DNA of 64,000 nt from JAMXLO01 sp963794185. Lineage in GTDB: Bacteria > Pseudomonadota > Alphaproteobacteria > Acetobacterales > Acetobacteraceae. Below the pieces are notes generated by a model, which was given only the letters and a program-made list of their open reading frames with translations, had not been told where the DNA came from and did not search any database. The DNA lies in the NCBI GenBank assembly GCA_963794185.1, contig CAWCDM010000023.1:1-64000 (forward strand). Direction: 5' to 3'. Shown here in pieces: positions 55,926 through 64,000 of the stretch (position 1 is its first letter; every line of letters begins with the position of its first letter). The position numbers and the translations under genes are program-made.

Positions 55926-58442
55926 CTACGCCGCGGTCAGTTCCTGGTGCACGATGCCGAGCAGGCGCGACTGCAATGCTGCATCGGCTTCCAGTGCCCT
56001 GGCGCTGCCCTCATAGGCGACCTGGCCGTTGACCAGAACGTAGGCGCGATCGGCGATAGGCAGCACCGTCTCCGCGTGATGCTCCACGATGATCATGGCG
56101 GCGCGTCCGCGCAGCCGCACCAACGCGTCCATCACCTCCTGCACGATCGCCGGCGCGAGTCCCTCGAACGGCTCGTCCAGCAGAATGAGCCGGCTCGGCA
56201 CCGTCAGCGCCCTTGCGATGGCGAGCATCTGGCGCTCGCCGCCCGACAGGCTTTCCGCCCGCGCACGCTGCAGGATCCTGAGCTTGGGGAACAGCTCGAA
56301 GATCTCCTCGAACGAGGCGCCACCCGGACGCGCGGCGATCTGCAGGTTCTCCATTACATTCAAATTTGGGAACAGCCGCCGCCCTTCCGGCACGATGGAA
56401 ATGCCAAGCCGGTTGATCTCATGCGGCCGCGCGTGGGTGATGTCCTTGCTGTCCATGATGATGCGCCCGGCGCTCTTGTGCACCGTGCCGGTGATCGCGC
56501 GCAGCATGGTCGTCTTGCCGACGCCATTGCGGCCGAGCAGCGCCACCGCTTCGCCTTCGTGCACCACGAGATCGAGATCGGTCAGCACCAGGCTGCCGGA
56601 GTAGCCGGCACGCACCTGCTCAAGCTGGAGGATCGGCTTCGTCGCTGCCGGCCGCGGCGCCGCGGCGCGCACGGTCGGCTGCGGGCCGCCGGCACGTGCC
56701 GTGCCCATATACGCCGTCACCACATCCTGGTTGTTCGCAACCTCGGCAGGCTTGCCATCGGCAATCACGCGCCCTTGGTGCAGTACGGTGATGCGGTCCG
56801 ACAGCGCCATCACGCGATCGATGTCGTGCTCGATGAGCAGGACCGCGTGCGTGGCGGCGAGCTCGCGGAGCAGCGCTCCGACAACCTCGCGATCCGCCTC
56901 GGCGAGCCCGGCCAGAGGCTCATCCAGCAGCAGCAGCTTGGCGTCCGTGGCAAGCGCGATGGCAATCTCCAACAGGCGCTGTTCGCCATGCGAGAGATTG
57001 GCGCAGGGTTCGGCGGCGCGTTCGTCCAGCCCCACGGCGGCAAGCAGCGACCAGGTTCGCGCGTTTATGTCGGCAAGCTGGTAGGCGTCGCGCCACAGCG
57101 AATTCTGCAGCCGGCTCTGTGCCTGCACCGCGACCCGCACGTTCTCGAATGTCGTCAGGTTGCGGAACACGCTGAGGATCTGGAACGAGCGGCTCAAGCC
57201 GAGGCGGATGCGTCGATGCACCGGCAAATGCGTGATGACGTGGCCGTCGAAGCGGATCTCGCCGGCGTCGGCGCGCAGCAGACCGGTCAGCATGTTGAAG
57301 AACGTCGTCTTGCCGGCGCCGTTTGGTCCGATCAGGCTGTGCAGGCGGAACGGCTGCACGTCGAGATGCACATCCGCCGCCACCACGAGCGAGCCAAACC
57401 TCTTGTGCAGCCCTCGCACTTCCAGCACCGGCCTGTCCGCATCCAGATGCGCCTGCCGGCCGCCGCGATACGGTCCGATGCGCGTCGGCCGTGGTGGCAC
57501 GCCTCTCCGCGTGAGGGTCCAATCGTCGCGTCCGATCAGCCGGAACACGAGGCCCTGCATCCCTTCCGGCGACGCGAGCGCGAACACCATGACGATCGGT
57601 GCGAAGACCAGCCACCAGCTTTCGGTGATGGCCGACAGCCGGTCCTCCAGCAGAATGAATGCGATCGCGCCCCATAGCGGGCCGAGGAAGTGGTGCACGC
57701 CGCCCATCACGGTCATCAGCAGCGAATCGCCGGCGTGCTGCCAGCTCAGGTTATCGGCGTAGGCGCCGTGCAGCATGAGGGCGAGCAGCCCGCCGGCGTA
57801 GCCGACCACCCCACCCATGATGACGAAGGCTTCAAATTTGATGCGGAAGGTGTTGTAGCCGAGGCTGCGGACGCGCTGTTCGTTGTCGCGCAGCGCCTGG
57901 AGCAGCCGGCCGAACGGGGCGTGGGCGATGCGCCAAAGCAGTCCCATACCCAGTGCGACCGTGGCGATGGTGAAGGCGTGGAACGTCCAGTCGTTGGCAA
58001 GTAACGGTCGCGGCACGCCTTGCAGGCCATTCTCGCCGCCGGTCATATCGGTCCATTTGAACGCGACCTCGAACGCGATCTGCGAAAAGGCGAGTGTCAG
58101 CAAGGAGAAATACAGACCGCGCCGGCGCAGAATGATCAGCGCGATCACCGAGGCGAGGACCAGCGAGAAGATCACGCCGAAGACCAGTGCCTCGATCTCG
58201 TTGCCGATGAAGCGCTGCATGGAGATCGCCACCGCGTAGGTCGCGCAGCCGAAGAACACCGAGGCGCCGAACGGCACCAGGCCCGTGTAGCCGACCAGCA
58301 GGTTCACGCCGGCGCCATACAGCATGTAGATGGCGATCTGGGTGATCAGGCTGATCGGTGCGCCGATTGCCTGCCAGAGCGCGGTCAGCGCGACCAGCAC
58401 GAGGACGATCCACAGCACGGGATGAGGCAGCAGGGCGTTCAC
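55926..58442 (-). CDS. Fused branched-chain amino acid-type ABC transporter: LivM permease, LivG ATPase and LivF ATPase (838 aa)
   Basis: One intact frame carries three normally separate subunits. Residues 1-300 are a LivM permease (AGVNLLVGYTGLVPFGASVF). About 340-580 are a LivG ATPase (Walker A GPNGAGKTTFFNML; signature NLSHGEQRLLEIAIAL; Walker B KLLLLDEPLAGLAEAD). About 600-838 are a LivF ATPase (GRNGVGKTTMLRAITG; ESLSGGERQMLAIARALT; LILLDEPFEGLAP). The ATPases power import of a branched-chain amino acid or a chemically different small organic. LivMG fusions are known; the three-way fusion is less usual. Its start overlaps the LivH stop by 4 bp, so they are translationally coupled. Confidence 0.93.
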   Translation of the reverse strand: MNALLPHPVLWIVLVLVALTALWQAIGAPISLITQIAIYMLYGAGVNLLVGYTGLVPFGASVFFGCATYAVAISMQRFIGNEIEALVFGVIFSLVLASVIALIILRRRGLYFSLLTLAFSQIAFEVAFKWTDMTGGENGLQGVPRPLLANDWTFHAFTIATVALGMGLLWRIAHAPFGRLLQALRDNEQRVRSLGYNTFRIKFEAFVIMGGVVGYAGGLLALMLHGAYADNLSWQHAGDSLLMTVMGGVHHFLGPLWGAIAFILLEDRLSAITESWWLVFAPIVMVFALASPEGMQGLVFRLIGRDDWTLTRRGVPPRPTRIGPYRGGRQAHLDADRPVLEVRGLHKRFGSLVVAADVHLDVQPFRLHSLIGPNGAGKTTFFNMLTGLLRADAGEIRFDGHVITHLPVHRRIRLGLSRSFQILSVFRNLTTFENVRVAVQAQSRLQNSLWRDAYQLADINARTWSLLAAVGLDERAAEPCANLSHGEQRLLEIAIALATDAKLLLLDEPLAGLAEADREVVGALLRELAATHAVLLIEHDIDRVMALSDRITVLHQGRVIADGKPAEVANNQDVVTAYMGTARAGGPQPTVRAAAPRPAATKPILQLEQVRAGYSGSLVLTDLDLVVHEGEAVALLGRNGVGKTTMLRAITGTVHKSAGRIIMDSKDITHARPHEINRLGISIVPEGRRLFPNLNVMENLQIAARPGGASFEEIFELFPKLRILQRARAESLSGGERQMLAIARALTVPSRLILLDEPFEGLAPAIVQEVMDALVRLRGRAAMIIVEHHAETVLPIADRAYVLVNGQVAYEGSARALEADAALQSRLLGIVHQELTAA

Positions 58443-59308
58443 TCAAATCGCTCCCAGCGCTCGCCGAGCAGACCGCGCGGCCGAAGCAGCAGCATCAGCG
58501 CCATGAACAGATACATCACCGCACCCGAGGCTTCGGGTTTGATCTGGATCGTCAGCGCGATGACCACGCCGACCAGCAGCCCCGCGATCACCGCGCCGGC
58601 GAACGAGCCGAGGCCGCCGATTGCGACGACCACGAAGGCCGGCATGATCGCGTTGGTGGCCATCGAGGGCGTCACTGTCCAAAGCGGTGCGGCGAGCACA
58701 CCCGCGATGCCGGAGATGCCGCAGCCGAGGCCGAACACCCACATGAGCACGCGCGGCAGGTTGATGCCGAGCAGCCCGACCATCTCGGGATCGCGTGAGC
58801 CGGCACGCAGGATGCGGCCGAACTTGGTGTAGGTGAGGAACGCCCACAGGCCGATCAGTACCGCCGCCGTCGTGAGCAGCACGGCGAGCCGGTATCGGGT
58901 GATCAGGATGGGTCCCCAAATCATGAAGCCGGACAGGAATGGCGGTGGGCTGAACGGCTGGCCGATGCCGCCCCAGATCAGCCGAACCGATGCCTCGATC
59001 ATCAACGCGAGCGCGAAGGTGACGATCAGGCTGAGCAGCGGCTCCTTGTCGTAGAGGCGGCGGATCAGCACCCGTTCCGCGACCACGCCGATCCCGCCGA
59101 CGATGACCGGCGCCAGGATCACGGCGGGCCAACCGAACGTTTGGTACAGGGTCAGTGCGAAGTAGGCGCCAAGCGTAAAGAACACGCCGTGCGCGAAGTT
59201 CACGATGCCAAGGAGGCCGAAAATGATGGAGAGGCCGATGGCGATCAGGACGTAGAGGCCACCAAGCACGAGGCCGCTCGCCACCTGGGAAAGTATGATG
59301 TCGAGCAA
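58439..59308 (-). CDS. Branched-chain amino acid-type ABC transporter permease (LivH-like)
   Basis: A TTG start at 59308 gives (M)LDIILSQVASGLVLGGLYV with GGGAGA upstream; the longer frame from 59353 reads through a hairpin repeat. Eight or so membrane helices follow. The LivH signature IIFGLLGIVNFAHGVFFTLG and the late AIGGLGSFAGAVIAGLLVGV are present. It forms the second half of the transmembrane channel with the LivM part of the fused protein downstream. Intact at 289 residues, normal length. It lies 68 bp after the binding-protein stop, separated by a hairpin that may reduce but not abolish read-through. Confidence 0.92.
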   Translation of the reverse strand: MLDIILSQVASGLVLGGLYVLIAIGLSIIFGLLGIVNFAHGVFFTLGAYFALTLYQTFGWPAVILAPVIVGGIGVVAERVLIRRLYDKEPLLSLIVTFALALMIEASVRLIWGGIGQPFSPPPFLSGFMIWGPILITRYRLAVLLTTAAVLIGLWAFLTYTKFGRILRAGSRDPEMVGLLGINLPRVLMWVFGLGCGISGIAGVLAAPLWTVTPSMATNAIMPAFVVVAIGGLGSFAGAVIAGLLVGVVIALTIQIKPEASGAVMYLFMALMLLLRPRGLLGERWERFE

Positions 59309-59324
59309 TCGGGTCTCCCAAGAA

Positions 59325-59383
59325 GACGTGGATGGCCGGCCTTCGCCGGCCATGACGTGAGGGGTCTGCGTCCCCTCACGTCA
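59325..59383. terminator. REP half-unit and 12-bp hairpin after the binding-protein gene
   Basis: TGACGTGAGGGG (59353-59364) pairs perfectly with CCCCTCACGTCA (59372-59383) and includes the stop codon of the binding-protein gene. Next to it GACGTGGATGGCCGGCCTTC with GCCGGCCATGACG forms another hairpin. Such structures between binding-protein and permease genes often protect the upstream mRNA and give higher binding-protein levels. Confidence 0.65.
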
Positions 59384-60596
59384 TCTTGCAGCCGATCTCC
59401 TCCGGCGTGCCGAACACCTTCTCCAATTCGGCCGGGTTTTCGGGCAGCGCGGCCTTCACATCGAAATAGTCCCACTTGTCGGTGATCTTCGGATTCACCG
59501 ACACAACCAGATTACGCAGCAGCATCTGGTGGTCCCATTTGCGATAGCTGTATGACGTGCTGCCCGCGCTGAATTTCCAGTTTTCAAGACCCTCGATGAT
59601 CGCCATTGGCTCGGTGGACTTCGCCAGCTCGATCAATTCAAACAGCGACTTCGCGGTGATCCAGCCCATCCACGCCTTGTCCGCGGCCGGCCGGTTGTGC
59701 TTCTTCAGGTAGGCCTCGGCGAACGCCTTTTCCTCCGGCGGGTTGTTTGGGTTGTTGTACCACCAGAGCTTGGTGAAGATTCCGTTCGCGGCGTCGGGTC
59801 CGACAGCCCAGATATCGGTATCGCCGATAGCAATCTCGCAGAAGGGAATCTTCCCCTTCATGCCAAGTTCGTTCCACTGCTTGAGGAACGTCGACAGATC
59901 ACCCGCGGACAATCCGCCCAGCACGACGTCCGGTTGTGCCTGGCGGATCTTCAGAATGAAAGAACTGAAGTCGGGGGTATTCAGCGGCACTTCGTCGATG
60001 CCTGCCTCAGTGCCGCCGGCCTGTTTCAGCAGTTCGCGCGATGAACGGAGAATATCCTGGCCGAATGCGAAGGAGGCAGTGATGAAATACCACTTCTTGC
60101 CGTAGGTCAGCGCGAAGGGCGCCAGCATGCGCGACTGCACCAGGACCGGCGTGTTCAGCCGGAACGTGTAGCGGTTGCAGTTCTTCCCGGTGATCTCGGT
60201 CGCTGCGGCATTGTCGCAGACAAAGGGAATCTTCAGTTGCGCGGCGGTCGCCTCCTCGGCCAGCGCATTTGACGACAGCGAGCCGCCGAGAATGGCGCAG
60301 ACCTTGTTCTCCTGCACCAGCTTCTGCATGTTCTGCGTGGCGCCCTGCGGGGACGGCTCATCGAGCCAGACCAGCTCCGCCGGCTGGCCCATGATCTTAT
60401 TGCCGCGCTCCTCCAGCGCGAGATAGGTCCCCTGCGCCAGATATTCGGTCTGCGGCGCGATCTGCCCGGTCTTGGCGAGCAGCAGGCCGATGCGTATCGG
60501 TTCGGCCGCCCTGGCGATATACGGAGCGGCAAGCGCGCCCGCCCCCAGCAACGCCCGGCGGCGCGTCACGACAAGGCCCGGCTTCCTGACGGTCAT
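59376..60596 (-). CDS. ABC transporter periplasmic substrate-binding protein (type 1, LivK-like)
   Basis: ATG 60596 after GGGAGAGAAGC gives MTVRKPGLVVTRRRALLGAG, a twin-arginine-type leader with cleavage near ARA-AEP. The mature protein begins IRIGLLLAKTGQIAPQTEYL, a typical Peripla_BP_6 opening, then YLALEERGNKIMGQPAELVW, CAILGGSLSSNALAEEATA and WYNNPNNPPEEKAFAEAYL. It captures the substrate and delivers it to the LivH/LivMGF importer. A longer frame to 60740 is rejected because it lacks the leader. Intact. The substrate is unknown; companions (PhyH, SDR, LLM enzymes) suggest a compound that is oxidised after import rather than simply leucine. Confidence 0.92.
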   Translation of the reverse strand: MTVRKPGLVVTRRRALLGAGALAAPYIARAAEPIRIGLLLAKTGQIAPQTEYLAQGTYLALEERGNKIMGQPAELVWLDEPSPQGATQNMQKLVQENKVCAILGGSLSSNALAEEATAAQLKIPFVCDNAAATEITGKNCNRYTFRLNTPVLVQSRMLAPFALTYGKKWYFITASFAFGQDILRSSRELLKQAGGTEAGIDEVPLNTPDFSSFILKIRQAQPDVVLGGLSAGDLSTFLKQWNELGMKGKIPFCEIAIGDTDIWAVGPDAANGIFTKLWWYNNPNNPPEEKAFAEAYLKKHNRPAADKAWMGWITAKSLFELIELAKSTEPMAIIEGLENWKFSAGSTSYSYRKWDHQMLLRNLVVSVNPKITDKWDYFDVKAALPENPAELEKVFGTPEEIGCKMT

Positions 60597-60684
60597 GCTT
60601 CTCTCCCATGGCACGCCAAGCGGTCGCGCCGGTCCAAATTTGGTTGGGTTAGACACTATCTCCAGCGGAATTCCAAGACGCCAA

Positions 60685-61485
60685 TTATTCCGCCGCCGCC
60701 CTTTGGCCGCGCGCATAGCGCAGCAGCGCATCATCCGCAACCGGTTCGATCGGCCGGAAATCGCGATGCGCGATCCAGTCGGGGCGGGTGGGTGTGCGGA
60801 TGTAATTCGATACGGCGTTCAACGTCAGGTAGACGATCTTGCGCGGATAGGGCGTGATGTTGCCGGCCGAGCCATGCACGAGATTGCCGTGGAACATCAG
60901 CAGCGCGCCCGGCGCGCCGGTCGGCGTGACGATGCCGCCCTGCCTGACCAGCCGCTCCACGGTCGCATTGTCCAGCGTCCATAGCGGATACGATGTGGTG
61001 GACGTGTCATGCCCGGCCTTCAGCACGCCCTCCTTGTGGCTCCGCGGCACCAGCATCAGCGGGCCGTTGATCGGCAACACCTCGTCGACAAAAACGGCAA
61101 TATTCATCGCGCGCGGTTCCGGCATGCCGTCGTCGCGCGCCCAGGTGCCGTAATCCTGGTGCCACTGCCACACTTCGCCATCGAATGCGGATTTCGCGTT
61201 GATCTTGAACTGATGCATGTAAAGCTGCTCGCCGAATACCTGCTCGACGGGACGGATCATGCGCGGGTGCGCCCCCAGCAGCCGGAACGCCTCGTTGTAG
61301 GTGTGCGCCGCAAAGGCGGTTCGCGGCGAGCCCGACTTCTCGCGCCAGATCTCCTTGCGATCGGTGCGGAAGATCGCTTCCGCCTCGCCGCGCAGAACCG
61401 CAATCTCCTCGGCCGAGAAAAGCTTCGGCAGGAACAGGAACCCTTCGTTGTCGAACTGCTGAATCTGCTGCTTGCTCAGTGACAT
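60685..61485 (-). CDS. Phytanoyl-CoA dioxygenase (PhyH) family protein
   Basis: Start MSLSKQQIQQFDNEGFLFLP is typical of PhyH/EctD-type Fe(II)/2-oxoglutarate oxygenases. The iron site is His and Asp in WQWHQDYGTWARDDGMPEPR with the distal His in LLMFHGNLVHGSAGN. The 2OG-binding Arg is probably in NITPYPRKIVYLTLN. Length 266 is normal. These enzymes hydroxylate acyl-CoAs, ectoine, phosphonates or other small molecules. It lies between the binding protein and an SDR on the same strand, with only 18 bp to the SDR stop, so hydroxylation followed by oxidation of the alcohol is a natural guess. Confidence 0.9.
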   Translation of the reverse strand: MSLSKQQIQQFDNEGFLFLPKLFSAEEIAVLRGEAEAIFRTDRKEIWREKSGSPRTAFAAHTYNEAFRLLGAHPRMIRPVEQVFGEQLYMHQFKINAKSAFDGEVWQWHQDYGTWARDDGMPEPRAMNIAVFVDEVLPINGPLMLVPRSHKEGVLKAGHDTSTTSYPLWTLDNATVERLVRQGGIVTPTGAPGALLMFHGNLVHGSAGNITPYPRKIVYLTLNAVSNYIRTPTRPDWIAHRDFRPIEPVADDALLRYARGQRAAAE

Positions 61486-61503
61486 TGCATGGTCCTCCCA
61501 CGC

Positions 61504-62256
61504 TCACGTGGCGAGGTAGCCGCCATCGACATAAAGTTCGGCGCCCGTGATATACGACGCTTCGTCCGAGGCAAGAAACAGGATGGCATTCGCCACCTCG
61601 TCGACCTCGCCCGCGCGGCGCAACGGCACACCCTGCAGCATCTTCGCCCGTACCGCCGGATCGGCAGTCGCGCCGGACGTGCGCATCGGCGGCATCAGCC
61701 CGGGATGCACCGAATTGGCGCGGATGCCGTCGCGGCCGAACTGCACCGCGGTGGACTTCGTCAGCGTGCGCACCGCGCCCTTCGACGCGTTATAGCCCAT
61801 ATGCGTCATCGTCTGCCCGGTGTTGCCGGAGATCGACGAGAGATTGACGATCGAACCGCCCCCGGCCTTTTGCATGGCCTGCACAGCATGTTTGGTGCCC
61901 AGGAAAACGCCGCGCGCATTCACCGCCATCAGCTTGTCCCACGCGTCGGTGTCCAGCATGTCGGATACCGCGCTGCCGCTGATGCCGGCATTGTTCACCA
62001 GGATATCGAGCTTGCCGTATTTCTGCACGGTCGCGTCGACCACGGTCGTCCAGTCGGCCTCACTGGTCACATCCAGGCGCATGAATTCGGCCGTGCCGTT
62101 GGCGCGCGTGATGTCGGCGGCAACGTTGGCGCCGTCCTCCTCCAGCATGTCGGCGATCACGACCTTGGCGCCTTCCTTGGCGAATCGTCGCGCTGTCGCC
62201 GCGCCCATGCCAGAGGCCGCGCCACTCACGATCGCCACTTTACCTTCCAGGCGCAT
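61504..62256 (-). CDS. Short-chain dehydrogenase/reductase (SDR)
   Basis: ATG 62256 gives MRLEGKVAIVSGAASGMGAA with the cofactor loop GxxxGMG. The NNAG motif is in LDILVNNAGISGSAV. The catalytic Ser/Tyr/Lys are in GGSIVNLSSISGN and HMGYNASKGAVRTLTKSTA, and the tail ASYITGAELYVDGGYLAT closes the fold. Acidic Asp in VVIADMLEEDG after beta-2 suggests NAD(H) preference. It probably oxidises an alcohol, perhaps the product of the neighbouring PhyH enzyme. First gene of the minus-strand transporter operon. The 116-bp gap to the divergent LLM gene should contain both promoters. Confidence 0.92.
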   Translation of the reverse strand: MRLEGKVAIVSGAASGMGAATARRFAKEGAKVVIADMLEEDGANVAADITRANGTAEFMRLDVTSEADWTTVVDATVQKYGKLDILVNNAGISGSAVSDMLDTDAWDKLMAVNARGVFLGTKHAVQAMQKAGGGSIVNLSSISGNTGQTMTHMGYNASKGAVRTLTKSTAVQFGRDGIRANSVHPGLMPPMRTSGATADPAVRAKMLQGVPLRRAGEVDEVANAILFLASDEASYITGAELYVDGGYLAT

Positions 62257-62372
62257 GTTCCGTTCCTCCCGAGAACCGGCTCGTGCTTCAGGCTGCCACG
62301 AGGAGCGCCGCTTGGCTACCGGCGACGTACGTTGCACGATGGACCCCGACGAGAGACGTGGAGAACAGGCAC
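62257..62372. promoter_or_regulatory. Divergent promoter region of the SDR/ABC operon and the LLM gene
   Basis: The only spacer between two divergent operons, 116 bp, with purine-rich ribosome sites at each edge (CGGGAGGAACG before the SDR, GTGGAGAACAGG before the LLM gene). I could not assign firm -35/-10 boxes. Shared control of the two arms is inferred from layout. Confidence 0.4.
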
Positions 62373-63582
62373 ATGGCCCATCGCGGCATGAAGTTCGGCA
62401 TATTCCTGGCACCGTTCCATCGTGTCGGGGAAAACCCGACGCTGGCGATCAACCGCGATGTCGAGTTGCTCGAGTGGCTCGACTGGCTCGGCTACGACGA
62501 AGCCTGGATCGGCGAGCATCATTCCGCCGGCTGGGAGCTGATCGCCCTGCCCGAGCTGATCATCGCCGCCGCCGCCGAACGCACCAAGCACATCCGGCTT
62601 GGCACCGGGGTGACCAGCCTGCCGTATCATCATCCCTTCATGGTGGCGCAGCGCTTCGTCCAGCTCGACCACATGACGCGCGGCCGCGCGATGATGGGCT
62701 GCGGTCCGGGGGCGCTCACCTCGGATGCCTACATGCTCGGCATCGAGCCCAGCACGCAGCGCCCGCGCATGCTGGAGGCGATGGACGCCATCATGCGTCT
62801 GCTGAAATGCGAAGAGCCGGTCACCATGAAGACCGACTGGTTCGAGATGCGCGACGCGCGGCTGCATCTTGCGCCGTACACCGATCCGCATTTCGAGATC
62901 GCCGTCGCCAGCACGATCACGCCGTTCGGCATGATCGCCGCGGGGACGCACGGCGTGGGCGTGCTGTCGATCGGTGCCGGCCTGCCTGGCGGTCCCGAAG
63001 CGCTGGCCAGCCAGTGGAAGATCGCCGAAGAGGCCGCGGCGAAGAACGGCAAGACGATGGACCGCAAGAACTGGCGCGTCGTGGTCAATGCGCATGTCGC
63101 TGAGGACGACGAACAGGCGCTGTTGGAGGTGAAGAAGGGCGAGCGGGTCGAGACGCAGACCTATTTCGAGGACACGCTCGGCCGTCCGCCGGGCCGCGCC
63201 GATGATCCGCTGCGCGATGGCGTGAAGATGGGCACCACGCTGGTCGGCTCGCCGGAGACCGTGGTCAAGGGCATCAAGCGGCTGCTCGAATACAGCCAGG
63301 GCGGCTTCGGCGGCATTTTGTTCCGTGCGCATGAATGGGCCAATCGCGAGCAGACGCTGCGCAGCTTCGAGCTTTTCGCGCGTTACGTGATGCCGCACTT
63401 CCAGGGCTCGCTGACCCAGATCGTCGGCTCAAGTACCTGGGCGCGGGAGAACCGCAAGCAGGTGTTCGGCTCCACGGTCGAATCGGTGCGGCGCGCGTTC
63501 ACCGATTTCGGTCGCGAGGCGCCGGAAGGAGGAGATCCGCGCGCGCACACTCGGCGCGCGCGACATCGATCCGCCGCGGTAG
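62373..63582 (+). CDS. LLM-class flavin-dependent oxidoreductase (luciferase-like)
   Basis: ATG 62373 gives MAHRGMKFGIFLAPFHRVGE, then LGYDEAWIGEHHSAGWELIA and KHIRLGTGVTSLPYHHPFMV, the classic bacterial luciferase-like TIM-barrel signatures. LDHMTRGRAMMGCGPGALTS is the FMN-phosphate region. Such enzymes use FMNH2 and O2 (or F420) to oxygenate alkanes, sulfonates, nitrilotriacetate or similar compounds. The written frame runs to 63632, but after a slip near 63527 the neighbouring frame ends IRARTLGARDIDPPR with a stop at 63582, which looks like the true tail. About 400 residues. Divergent from the SDR/PhyH/ABC operon and probably part of the same pathway. Confidence 0.88.
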
Positions 63583-64000
63583 GCGGTGCAGCTTGCGTCG
63601 CTGTCGTGAAGTTTGGATGCAGCTCTGCGTAAATCCAGTCCCGCGTATGGCCTGCGCGACGTCCCATGAGCGGGCTGCACTTCCGCGCCCTCGGAGGCAT
63701 TATTCTAGATAGTCCGTCTTGGCGAGGGTATCTTCGCCGGGAAGAAAGCTCTTTGGCCGGTCGTCAGCCACCCGCAGTCAAGTCGGCAGTTCGACGCCCC
63801 ACCCGCAGTAGCAACGAAGTTCATATATCTCCACCGGTGTCTCCTCCAGGCCGAATTTTGTTTGGTACGAGCCAATCACTGTCAGGGCGGCAAACAGTTC
63901 TAGCATTCTGGTATGCCCAGTGAAGCGGCAGGATCGTCCGGCCTTGATACGACCCAGATGGGTTCTTAGTTACTACCAAGGCTATATCCACGTGCTCGTC
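63583..64000. other. Right-edge region without a recognised gene
   Basis: The only open frame of note is on the minus strand from the edge to a stop at 63821-63823, 59 codons reading VDIALVVTKNPSGSYQGRTI and further. It could be the end of a gene starting outside the window, but I recognise nothing in it. No hairpin typical of a terminator follows the LLM gene. Confidence 0.35.

Noticed and set aside
1..64000. tRNA or rRNA genes
   Set aside because: I scanned the intergenic gaps for T-loop GGTTCGA-type signals with matching stems and for rRNA core sequences and found none.

Overview
The window reads as high-GC proteobacterial DNA, most like an alphaproteobacterium of the Acetobacteraceae/Rhodospirillales or Rhizobiales type: Bug/TctC and Liv-type transporters, hydantoinase/oxoprolinase genes, an fds formate dehydrogenase, and interspersed palindromes beginning CGTCATCCCCGC or CGTGGATGGC. 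No rRNA or tRNA gene was seen, so the taxonomy is inference. The first 8.4 kb looks different (FmdB zinc ribbon, ScpB-like protein, alkyl sulfatase) and may come from another lineage. Two abrupt joins, near 8430 and near 18570, each cut a gene in half, so the window is a mosaic by real transfer or by assembly.

Layout. 1-2226: two CPA2-type cation/proton antiporters, one broken and one running off the left edge. 2655-4085: FmdB-like zinc ribbon, ScpB-like protein and an integrase remnant. 4303-8125: an alkyl sulfatase gene split by a 1776-bp mobile element (4649-6424) whose removal restores the reading frame exactly. 8411-18570: a decayed catabolic block (HyuA/HyuB, two Bug binding proteins, VOC dioxygenase, acyl-CoA dehydrogenase, NDP-forming acyl-CoA synthetase, cupin). 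18600-20085: the 3' part of a large unknown gene. 20574-23778: rarA, a vapBC-like module, a second copy of the 3' end of rarA, and an integrase remnant. 24177-26217: an IS1634-like element with imperfect terminal repeats. 26408-37033: small secreted protein, membrane protein, SMC, DsbA-like protein, DciA-like protein, MutY, cache protein and chemoreceptor. 37065-43241: a minus-strand sugar-acid cluster (SDR, 2-hydroxyacid dehydrogenase, enolase-superfamily dehydratase, ThDP enzyme, aldo/keto reductase). 43443-47105: an M10-type metallopeptidase and a methyltransferase-glycosyltransferase fusion. 47360-55030: the fdsGBA-fdhD-fdsD operon, then an OFA-family transporter with its 37-residue small subunit. 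55926-63582: a Liv-type ABC transporter including a permease-ATPase-ATPase triple fusion, co-oriented with a PhyH dioxygenase and an SDR, and divergent from an LLM flavin oxidoreductase.

How the parts fit: the fds genes encode an NAD-dependent molybdenum formate dehydrogenase, and the adjacent OFA transporter plus small subunit could supply formate or oxalate. The right-hand cluster pairs uptake with three oxidative enzymes and probably degrades one small organic substrate, which is not identifiable here. The 37-43 kb cluster looks like acid-sugar dehydration and oxidation.

A general caution: about 50 single-base frameshifts are visible. They are strongly clustered (8.4-18.6, 34.7-40 and 47.8-53.5 kb) and nearly absent from 28.6-34.6 and 53.6-63.5 kb. 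In the cases I could reconstruct, many lengthen or shorten a run of identical bases by one, which suggests sequencing error at least as much as real gene decay. 'Pseudogene' below therefore means broken as written.
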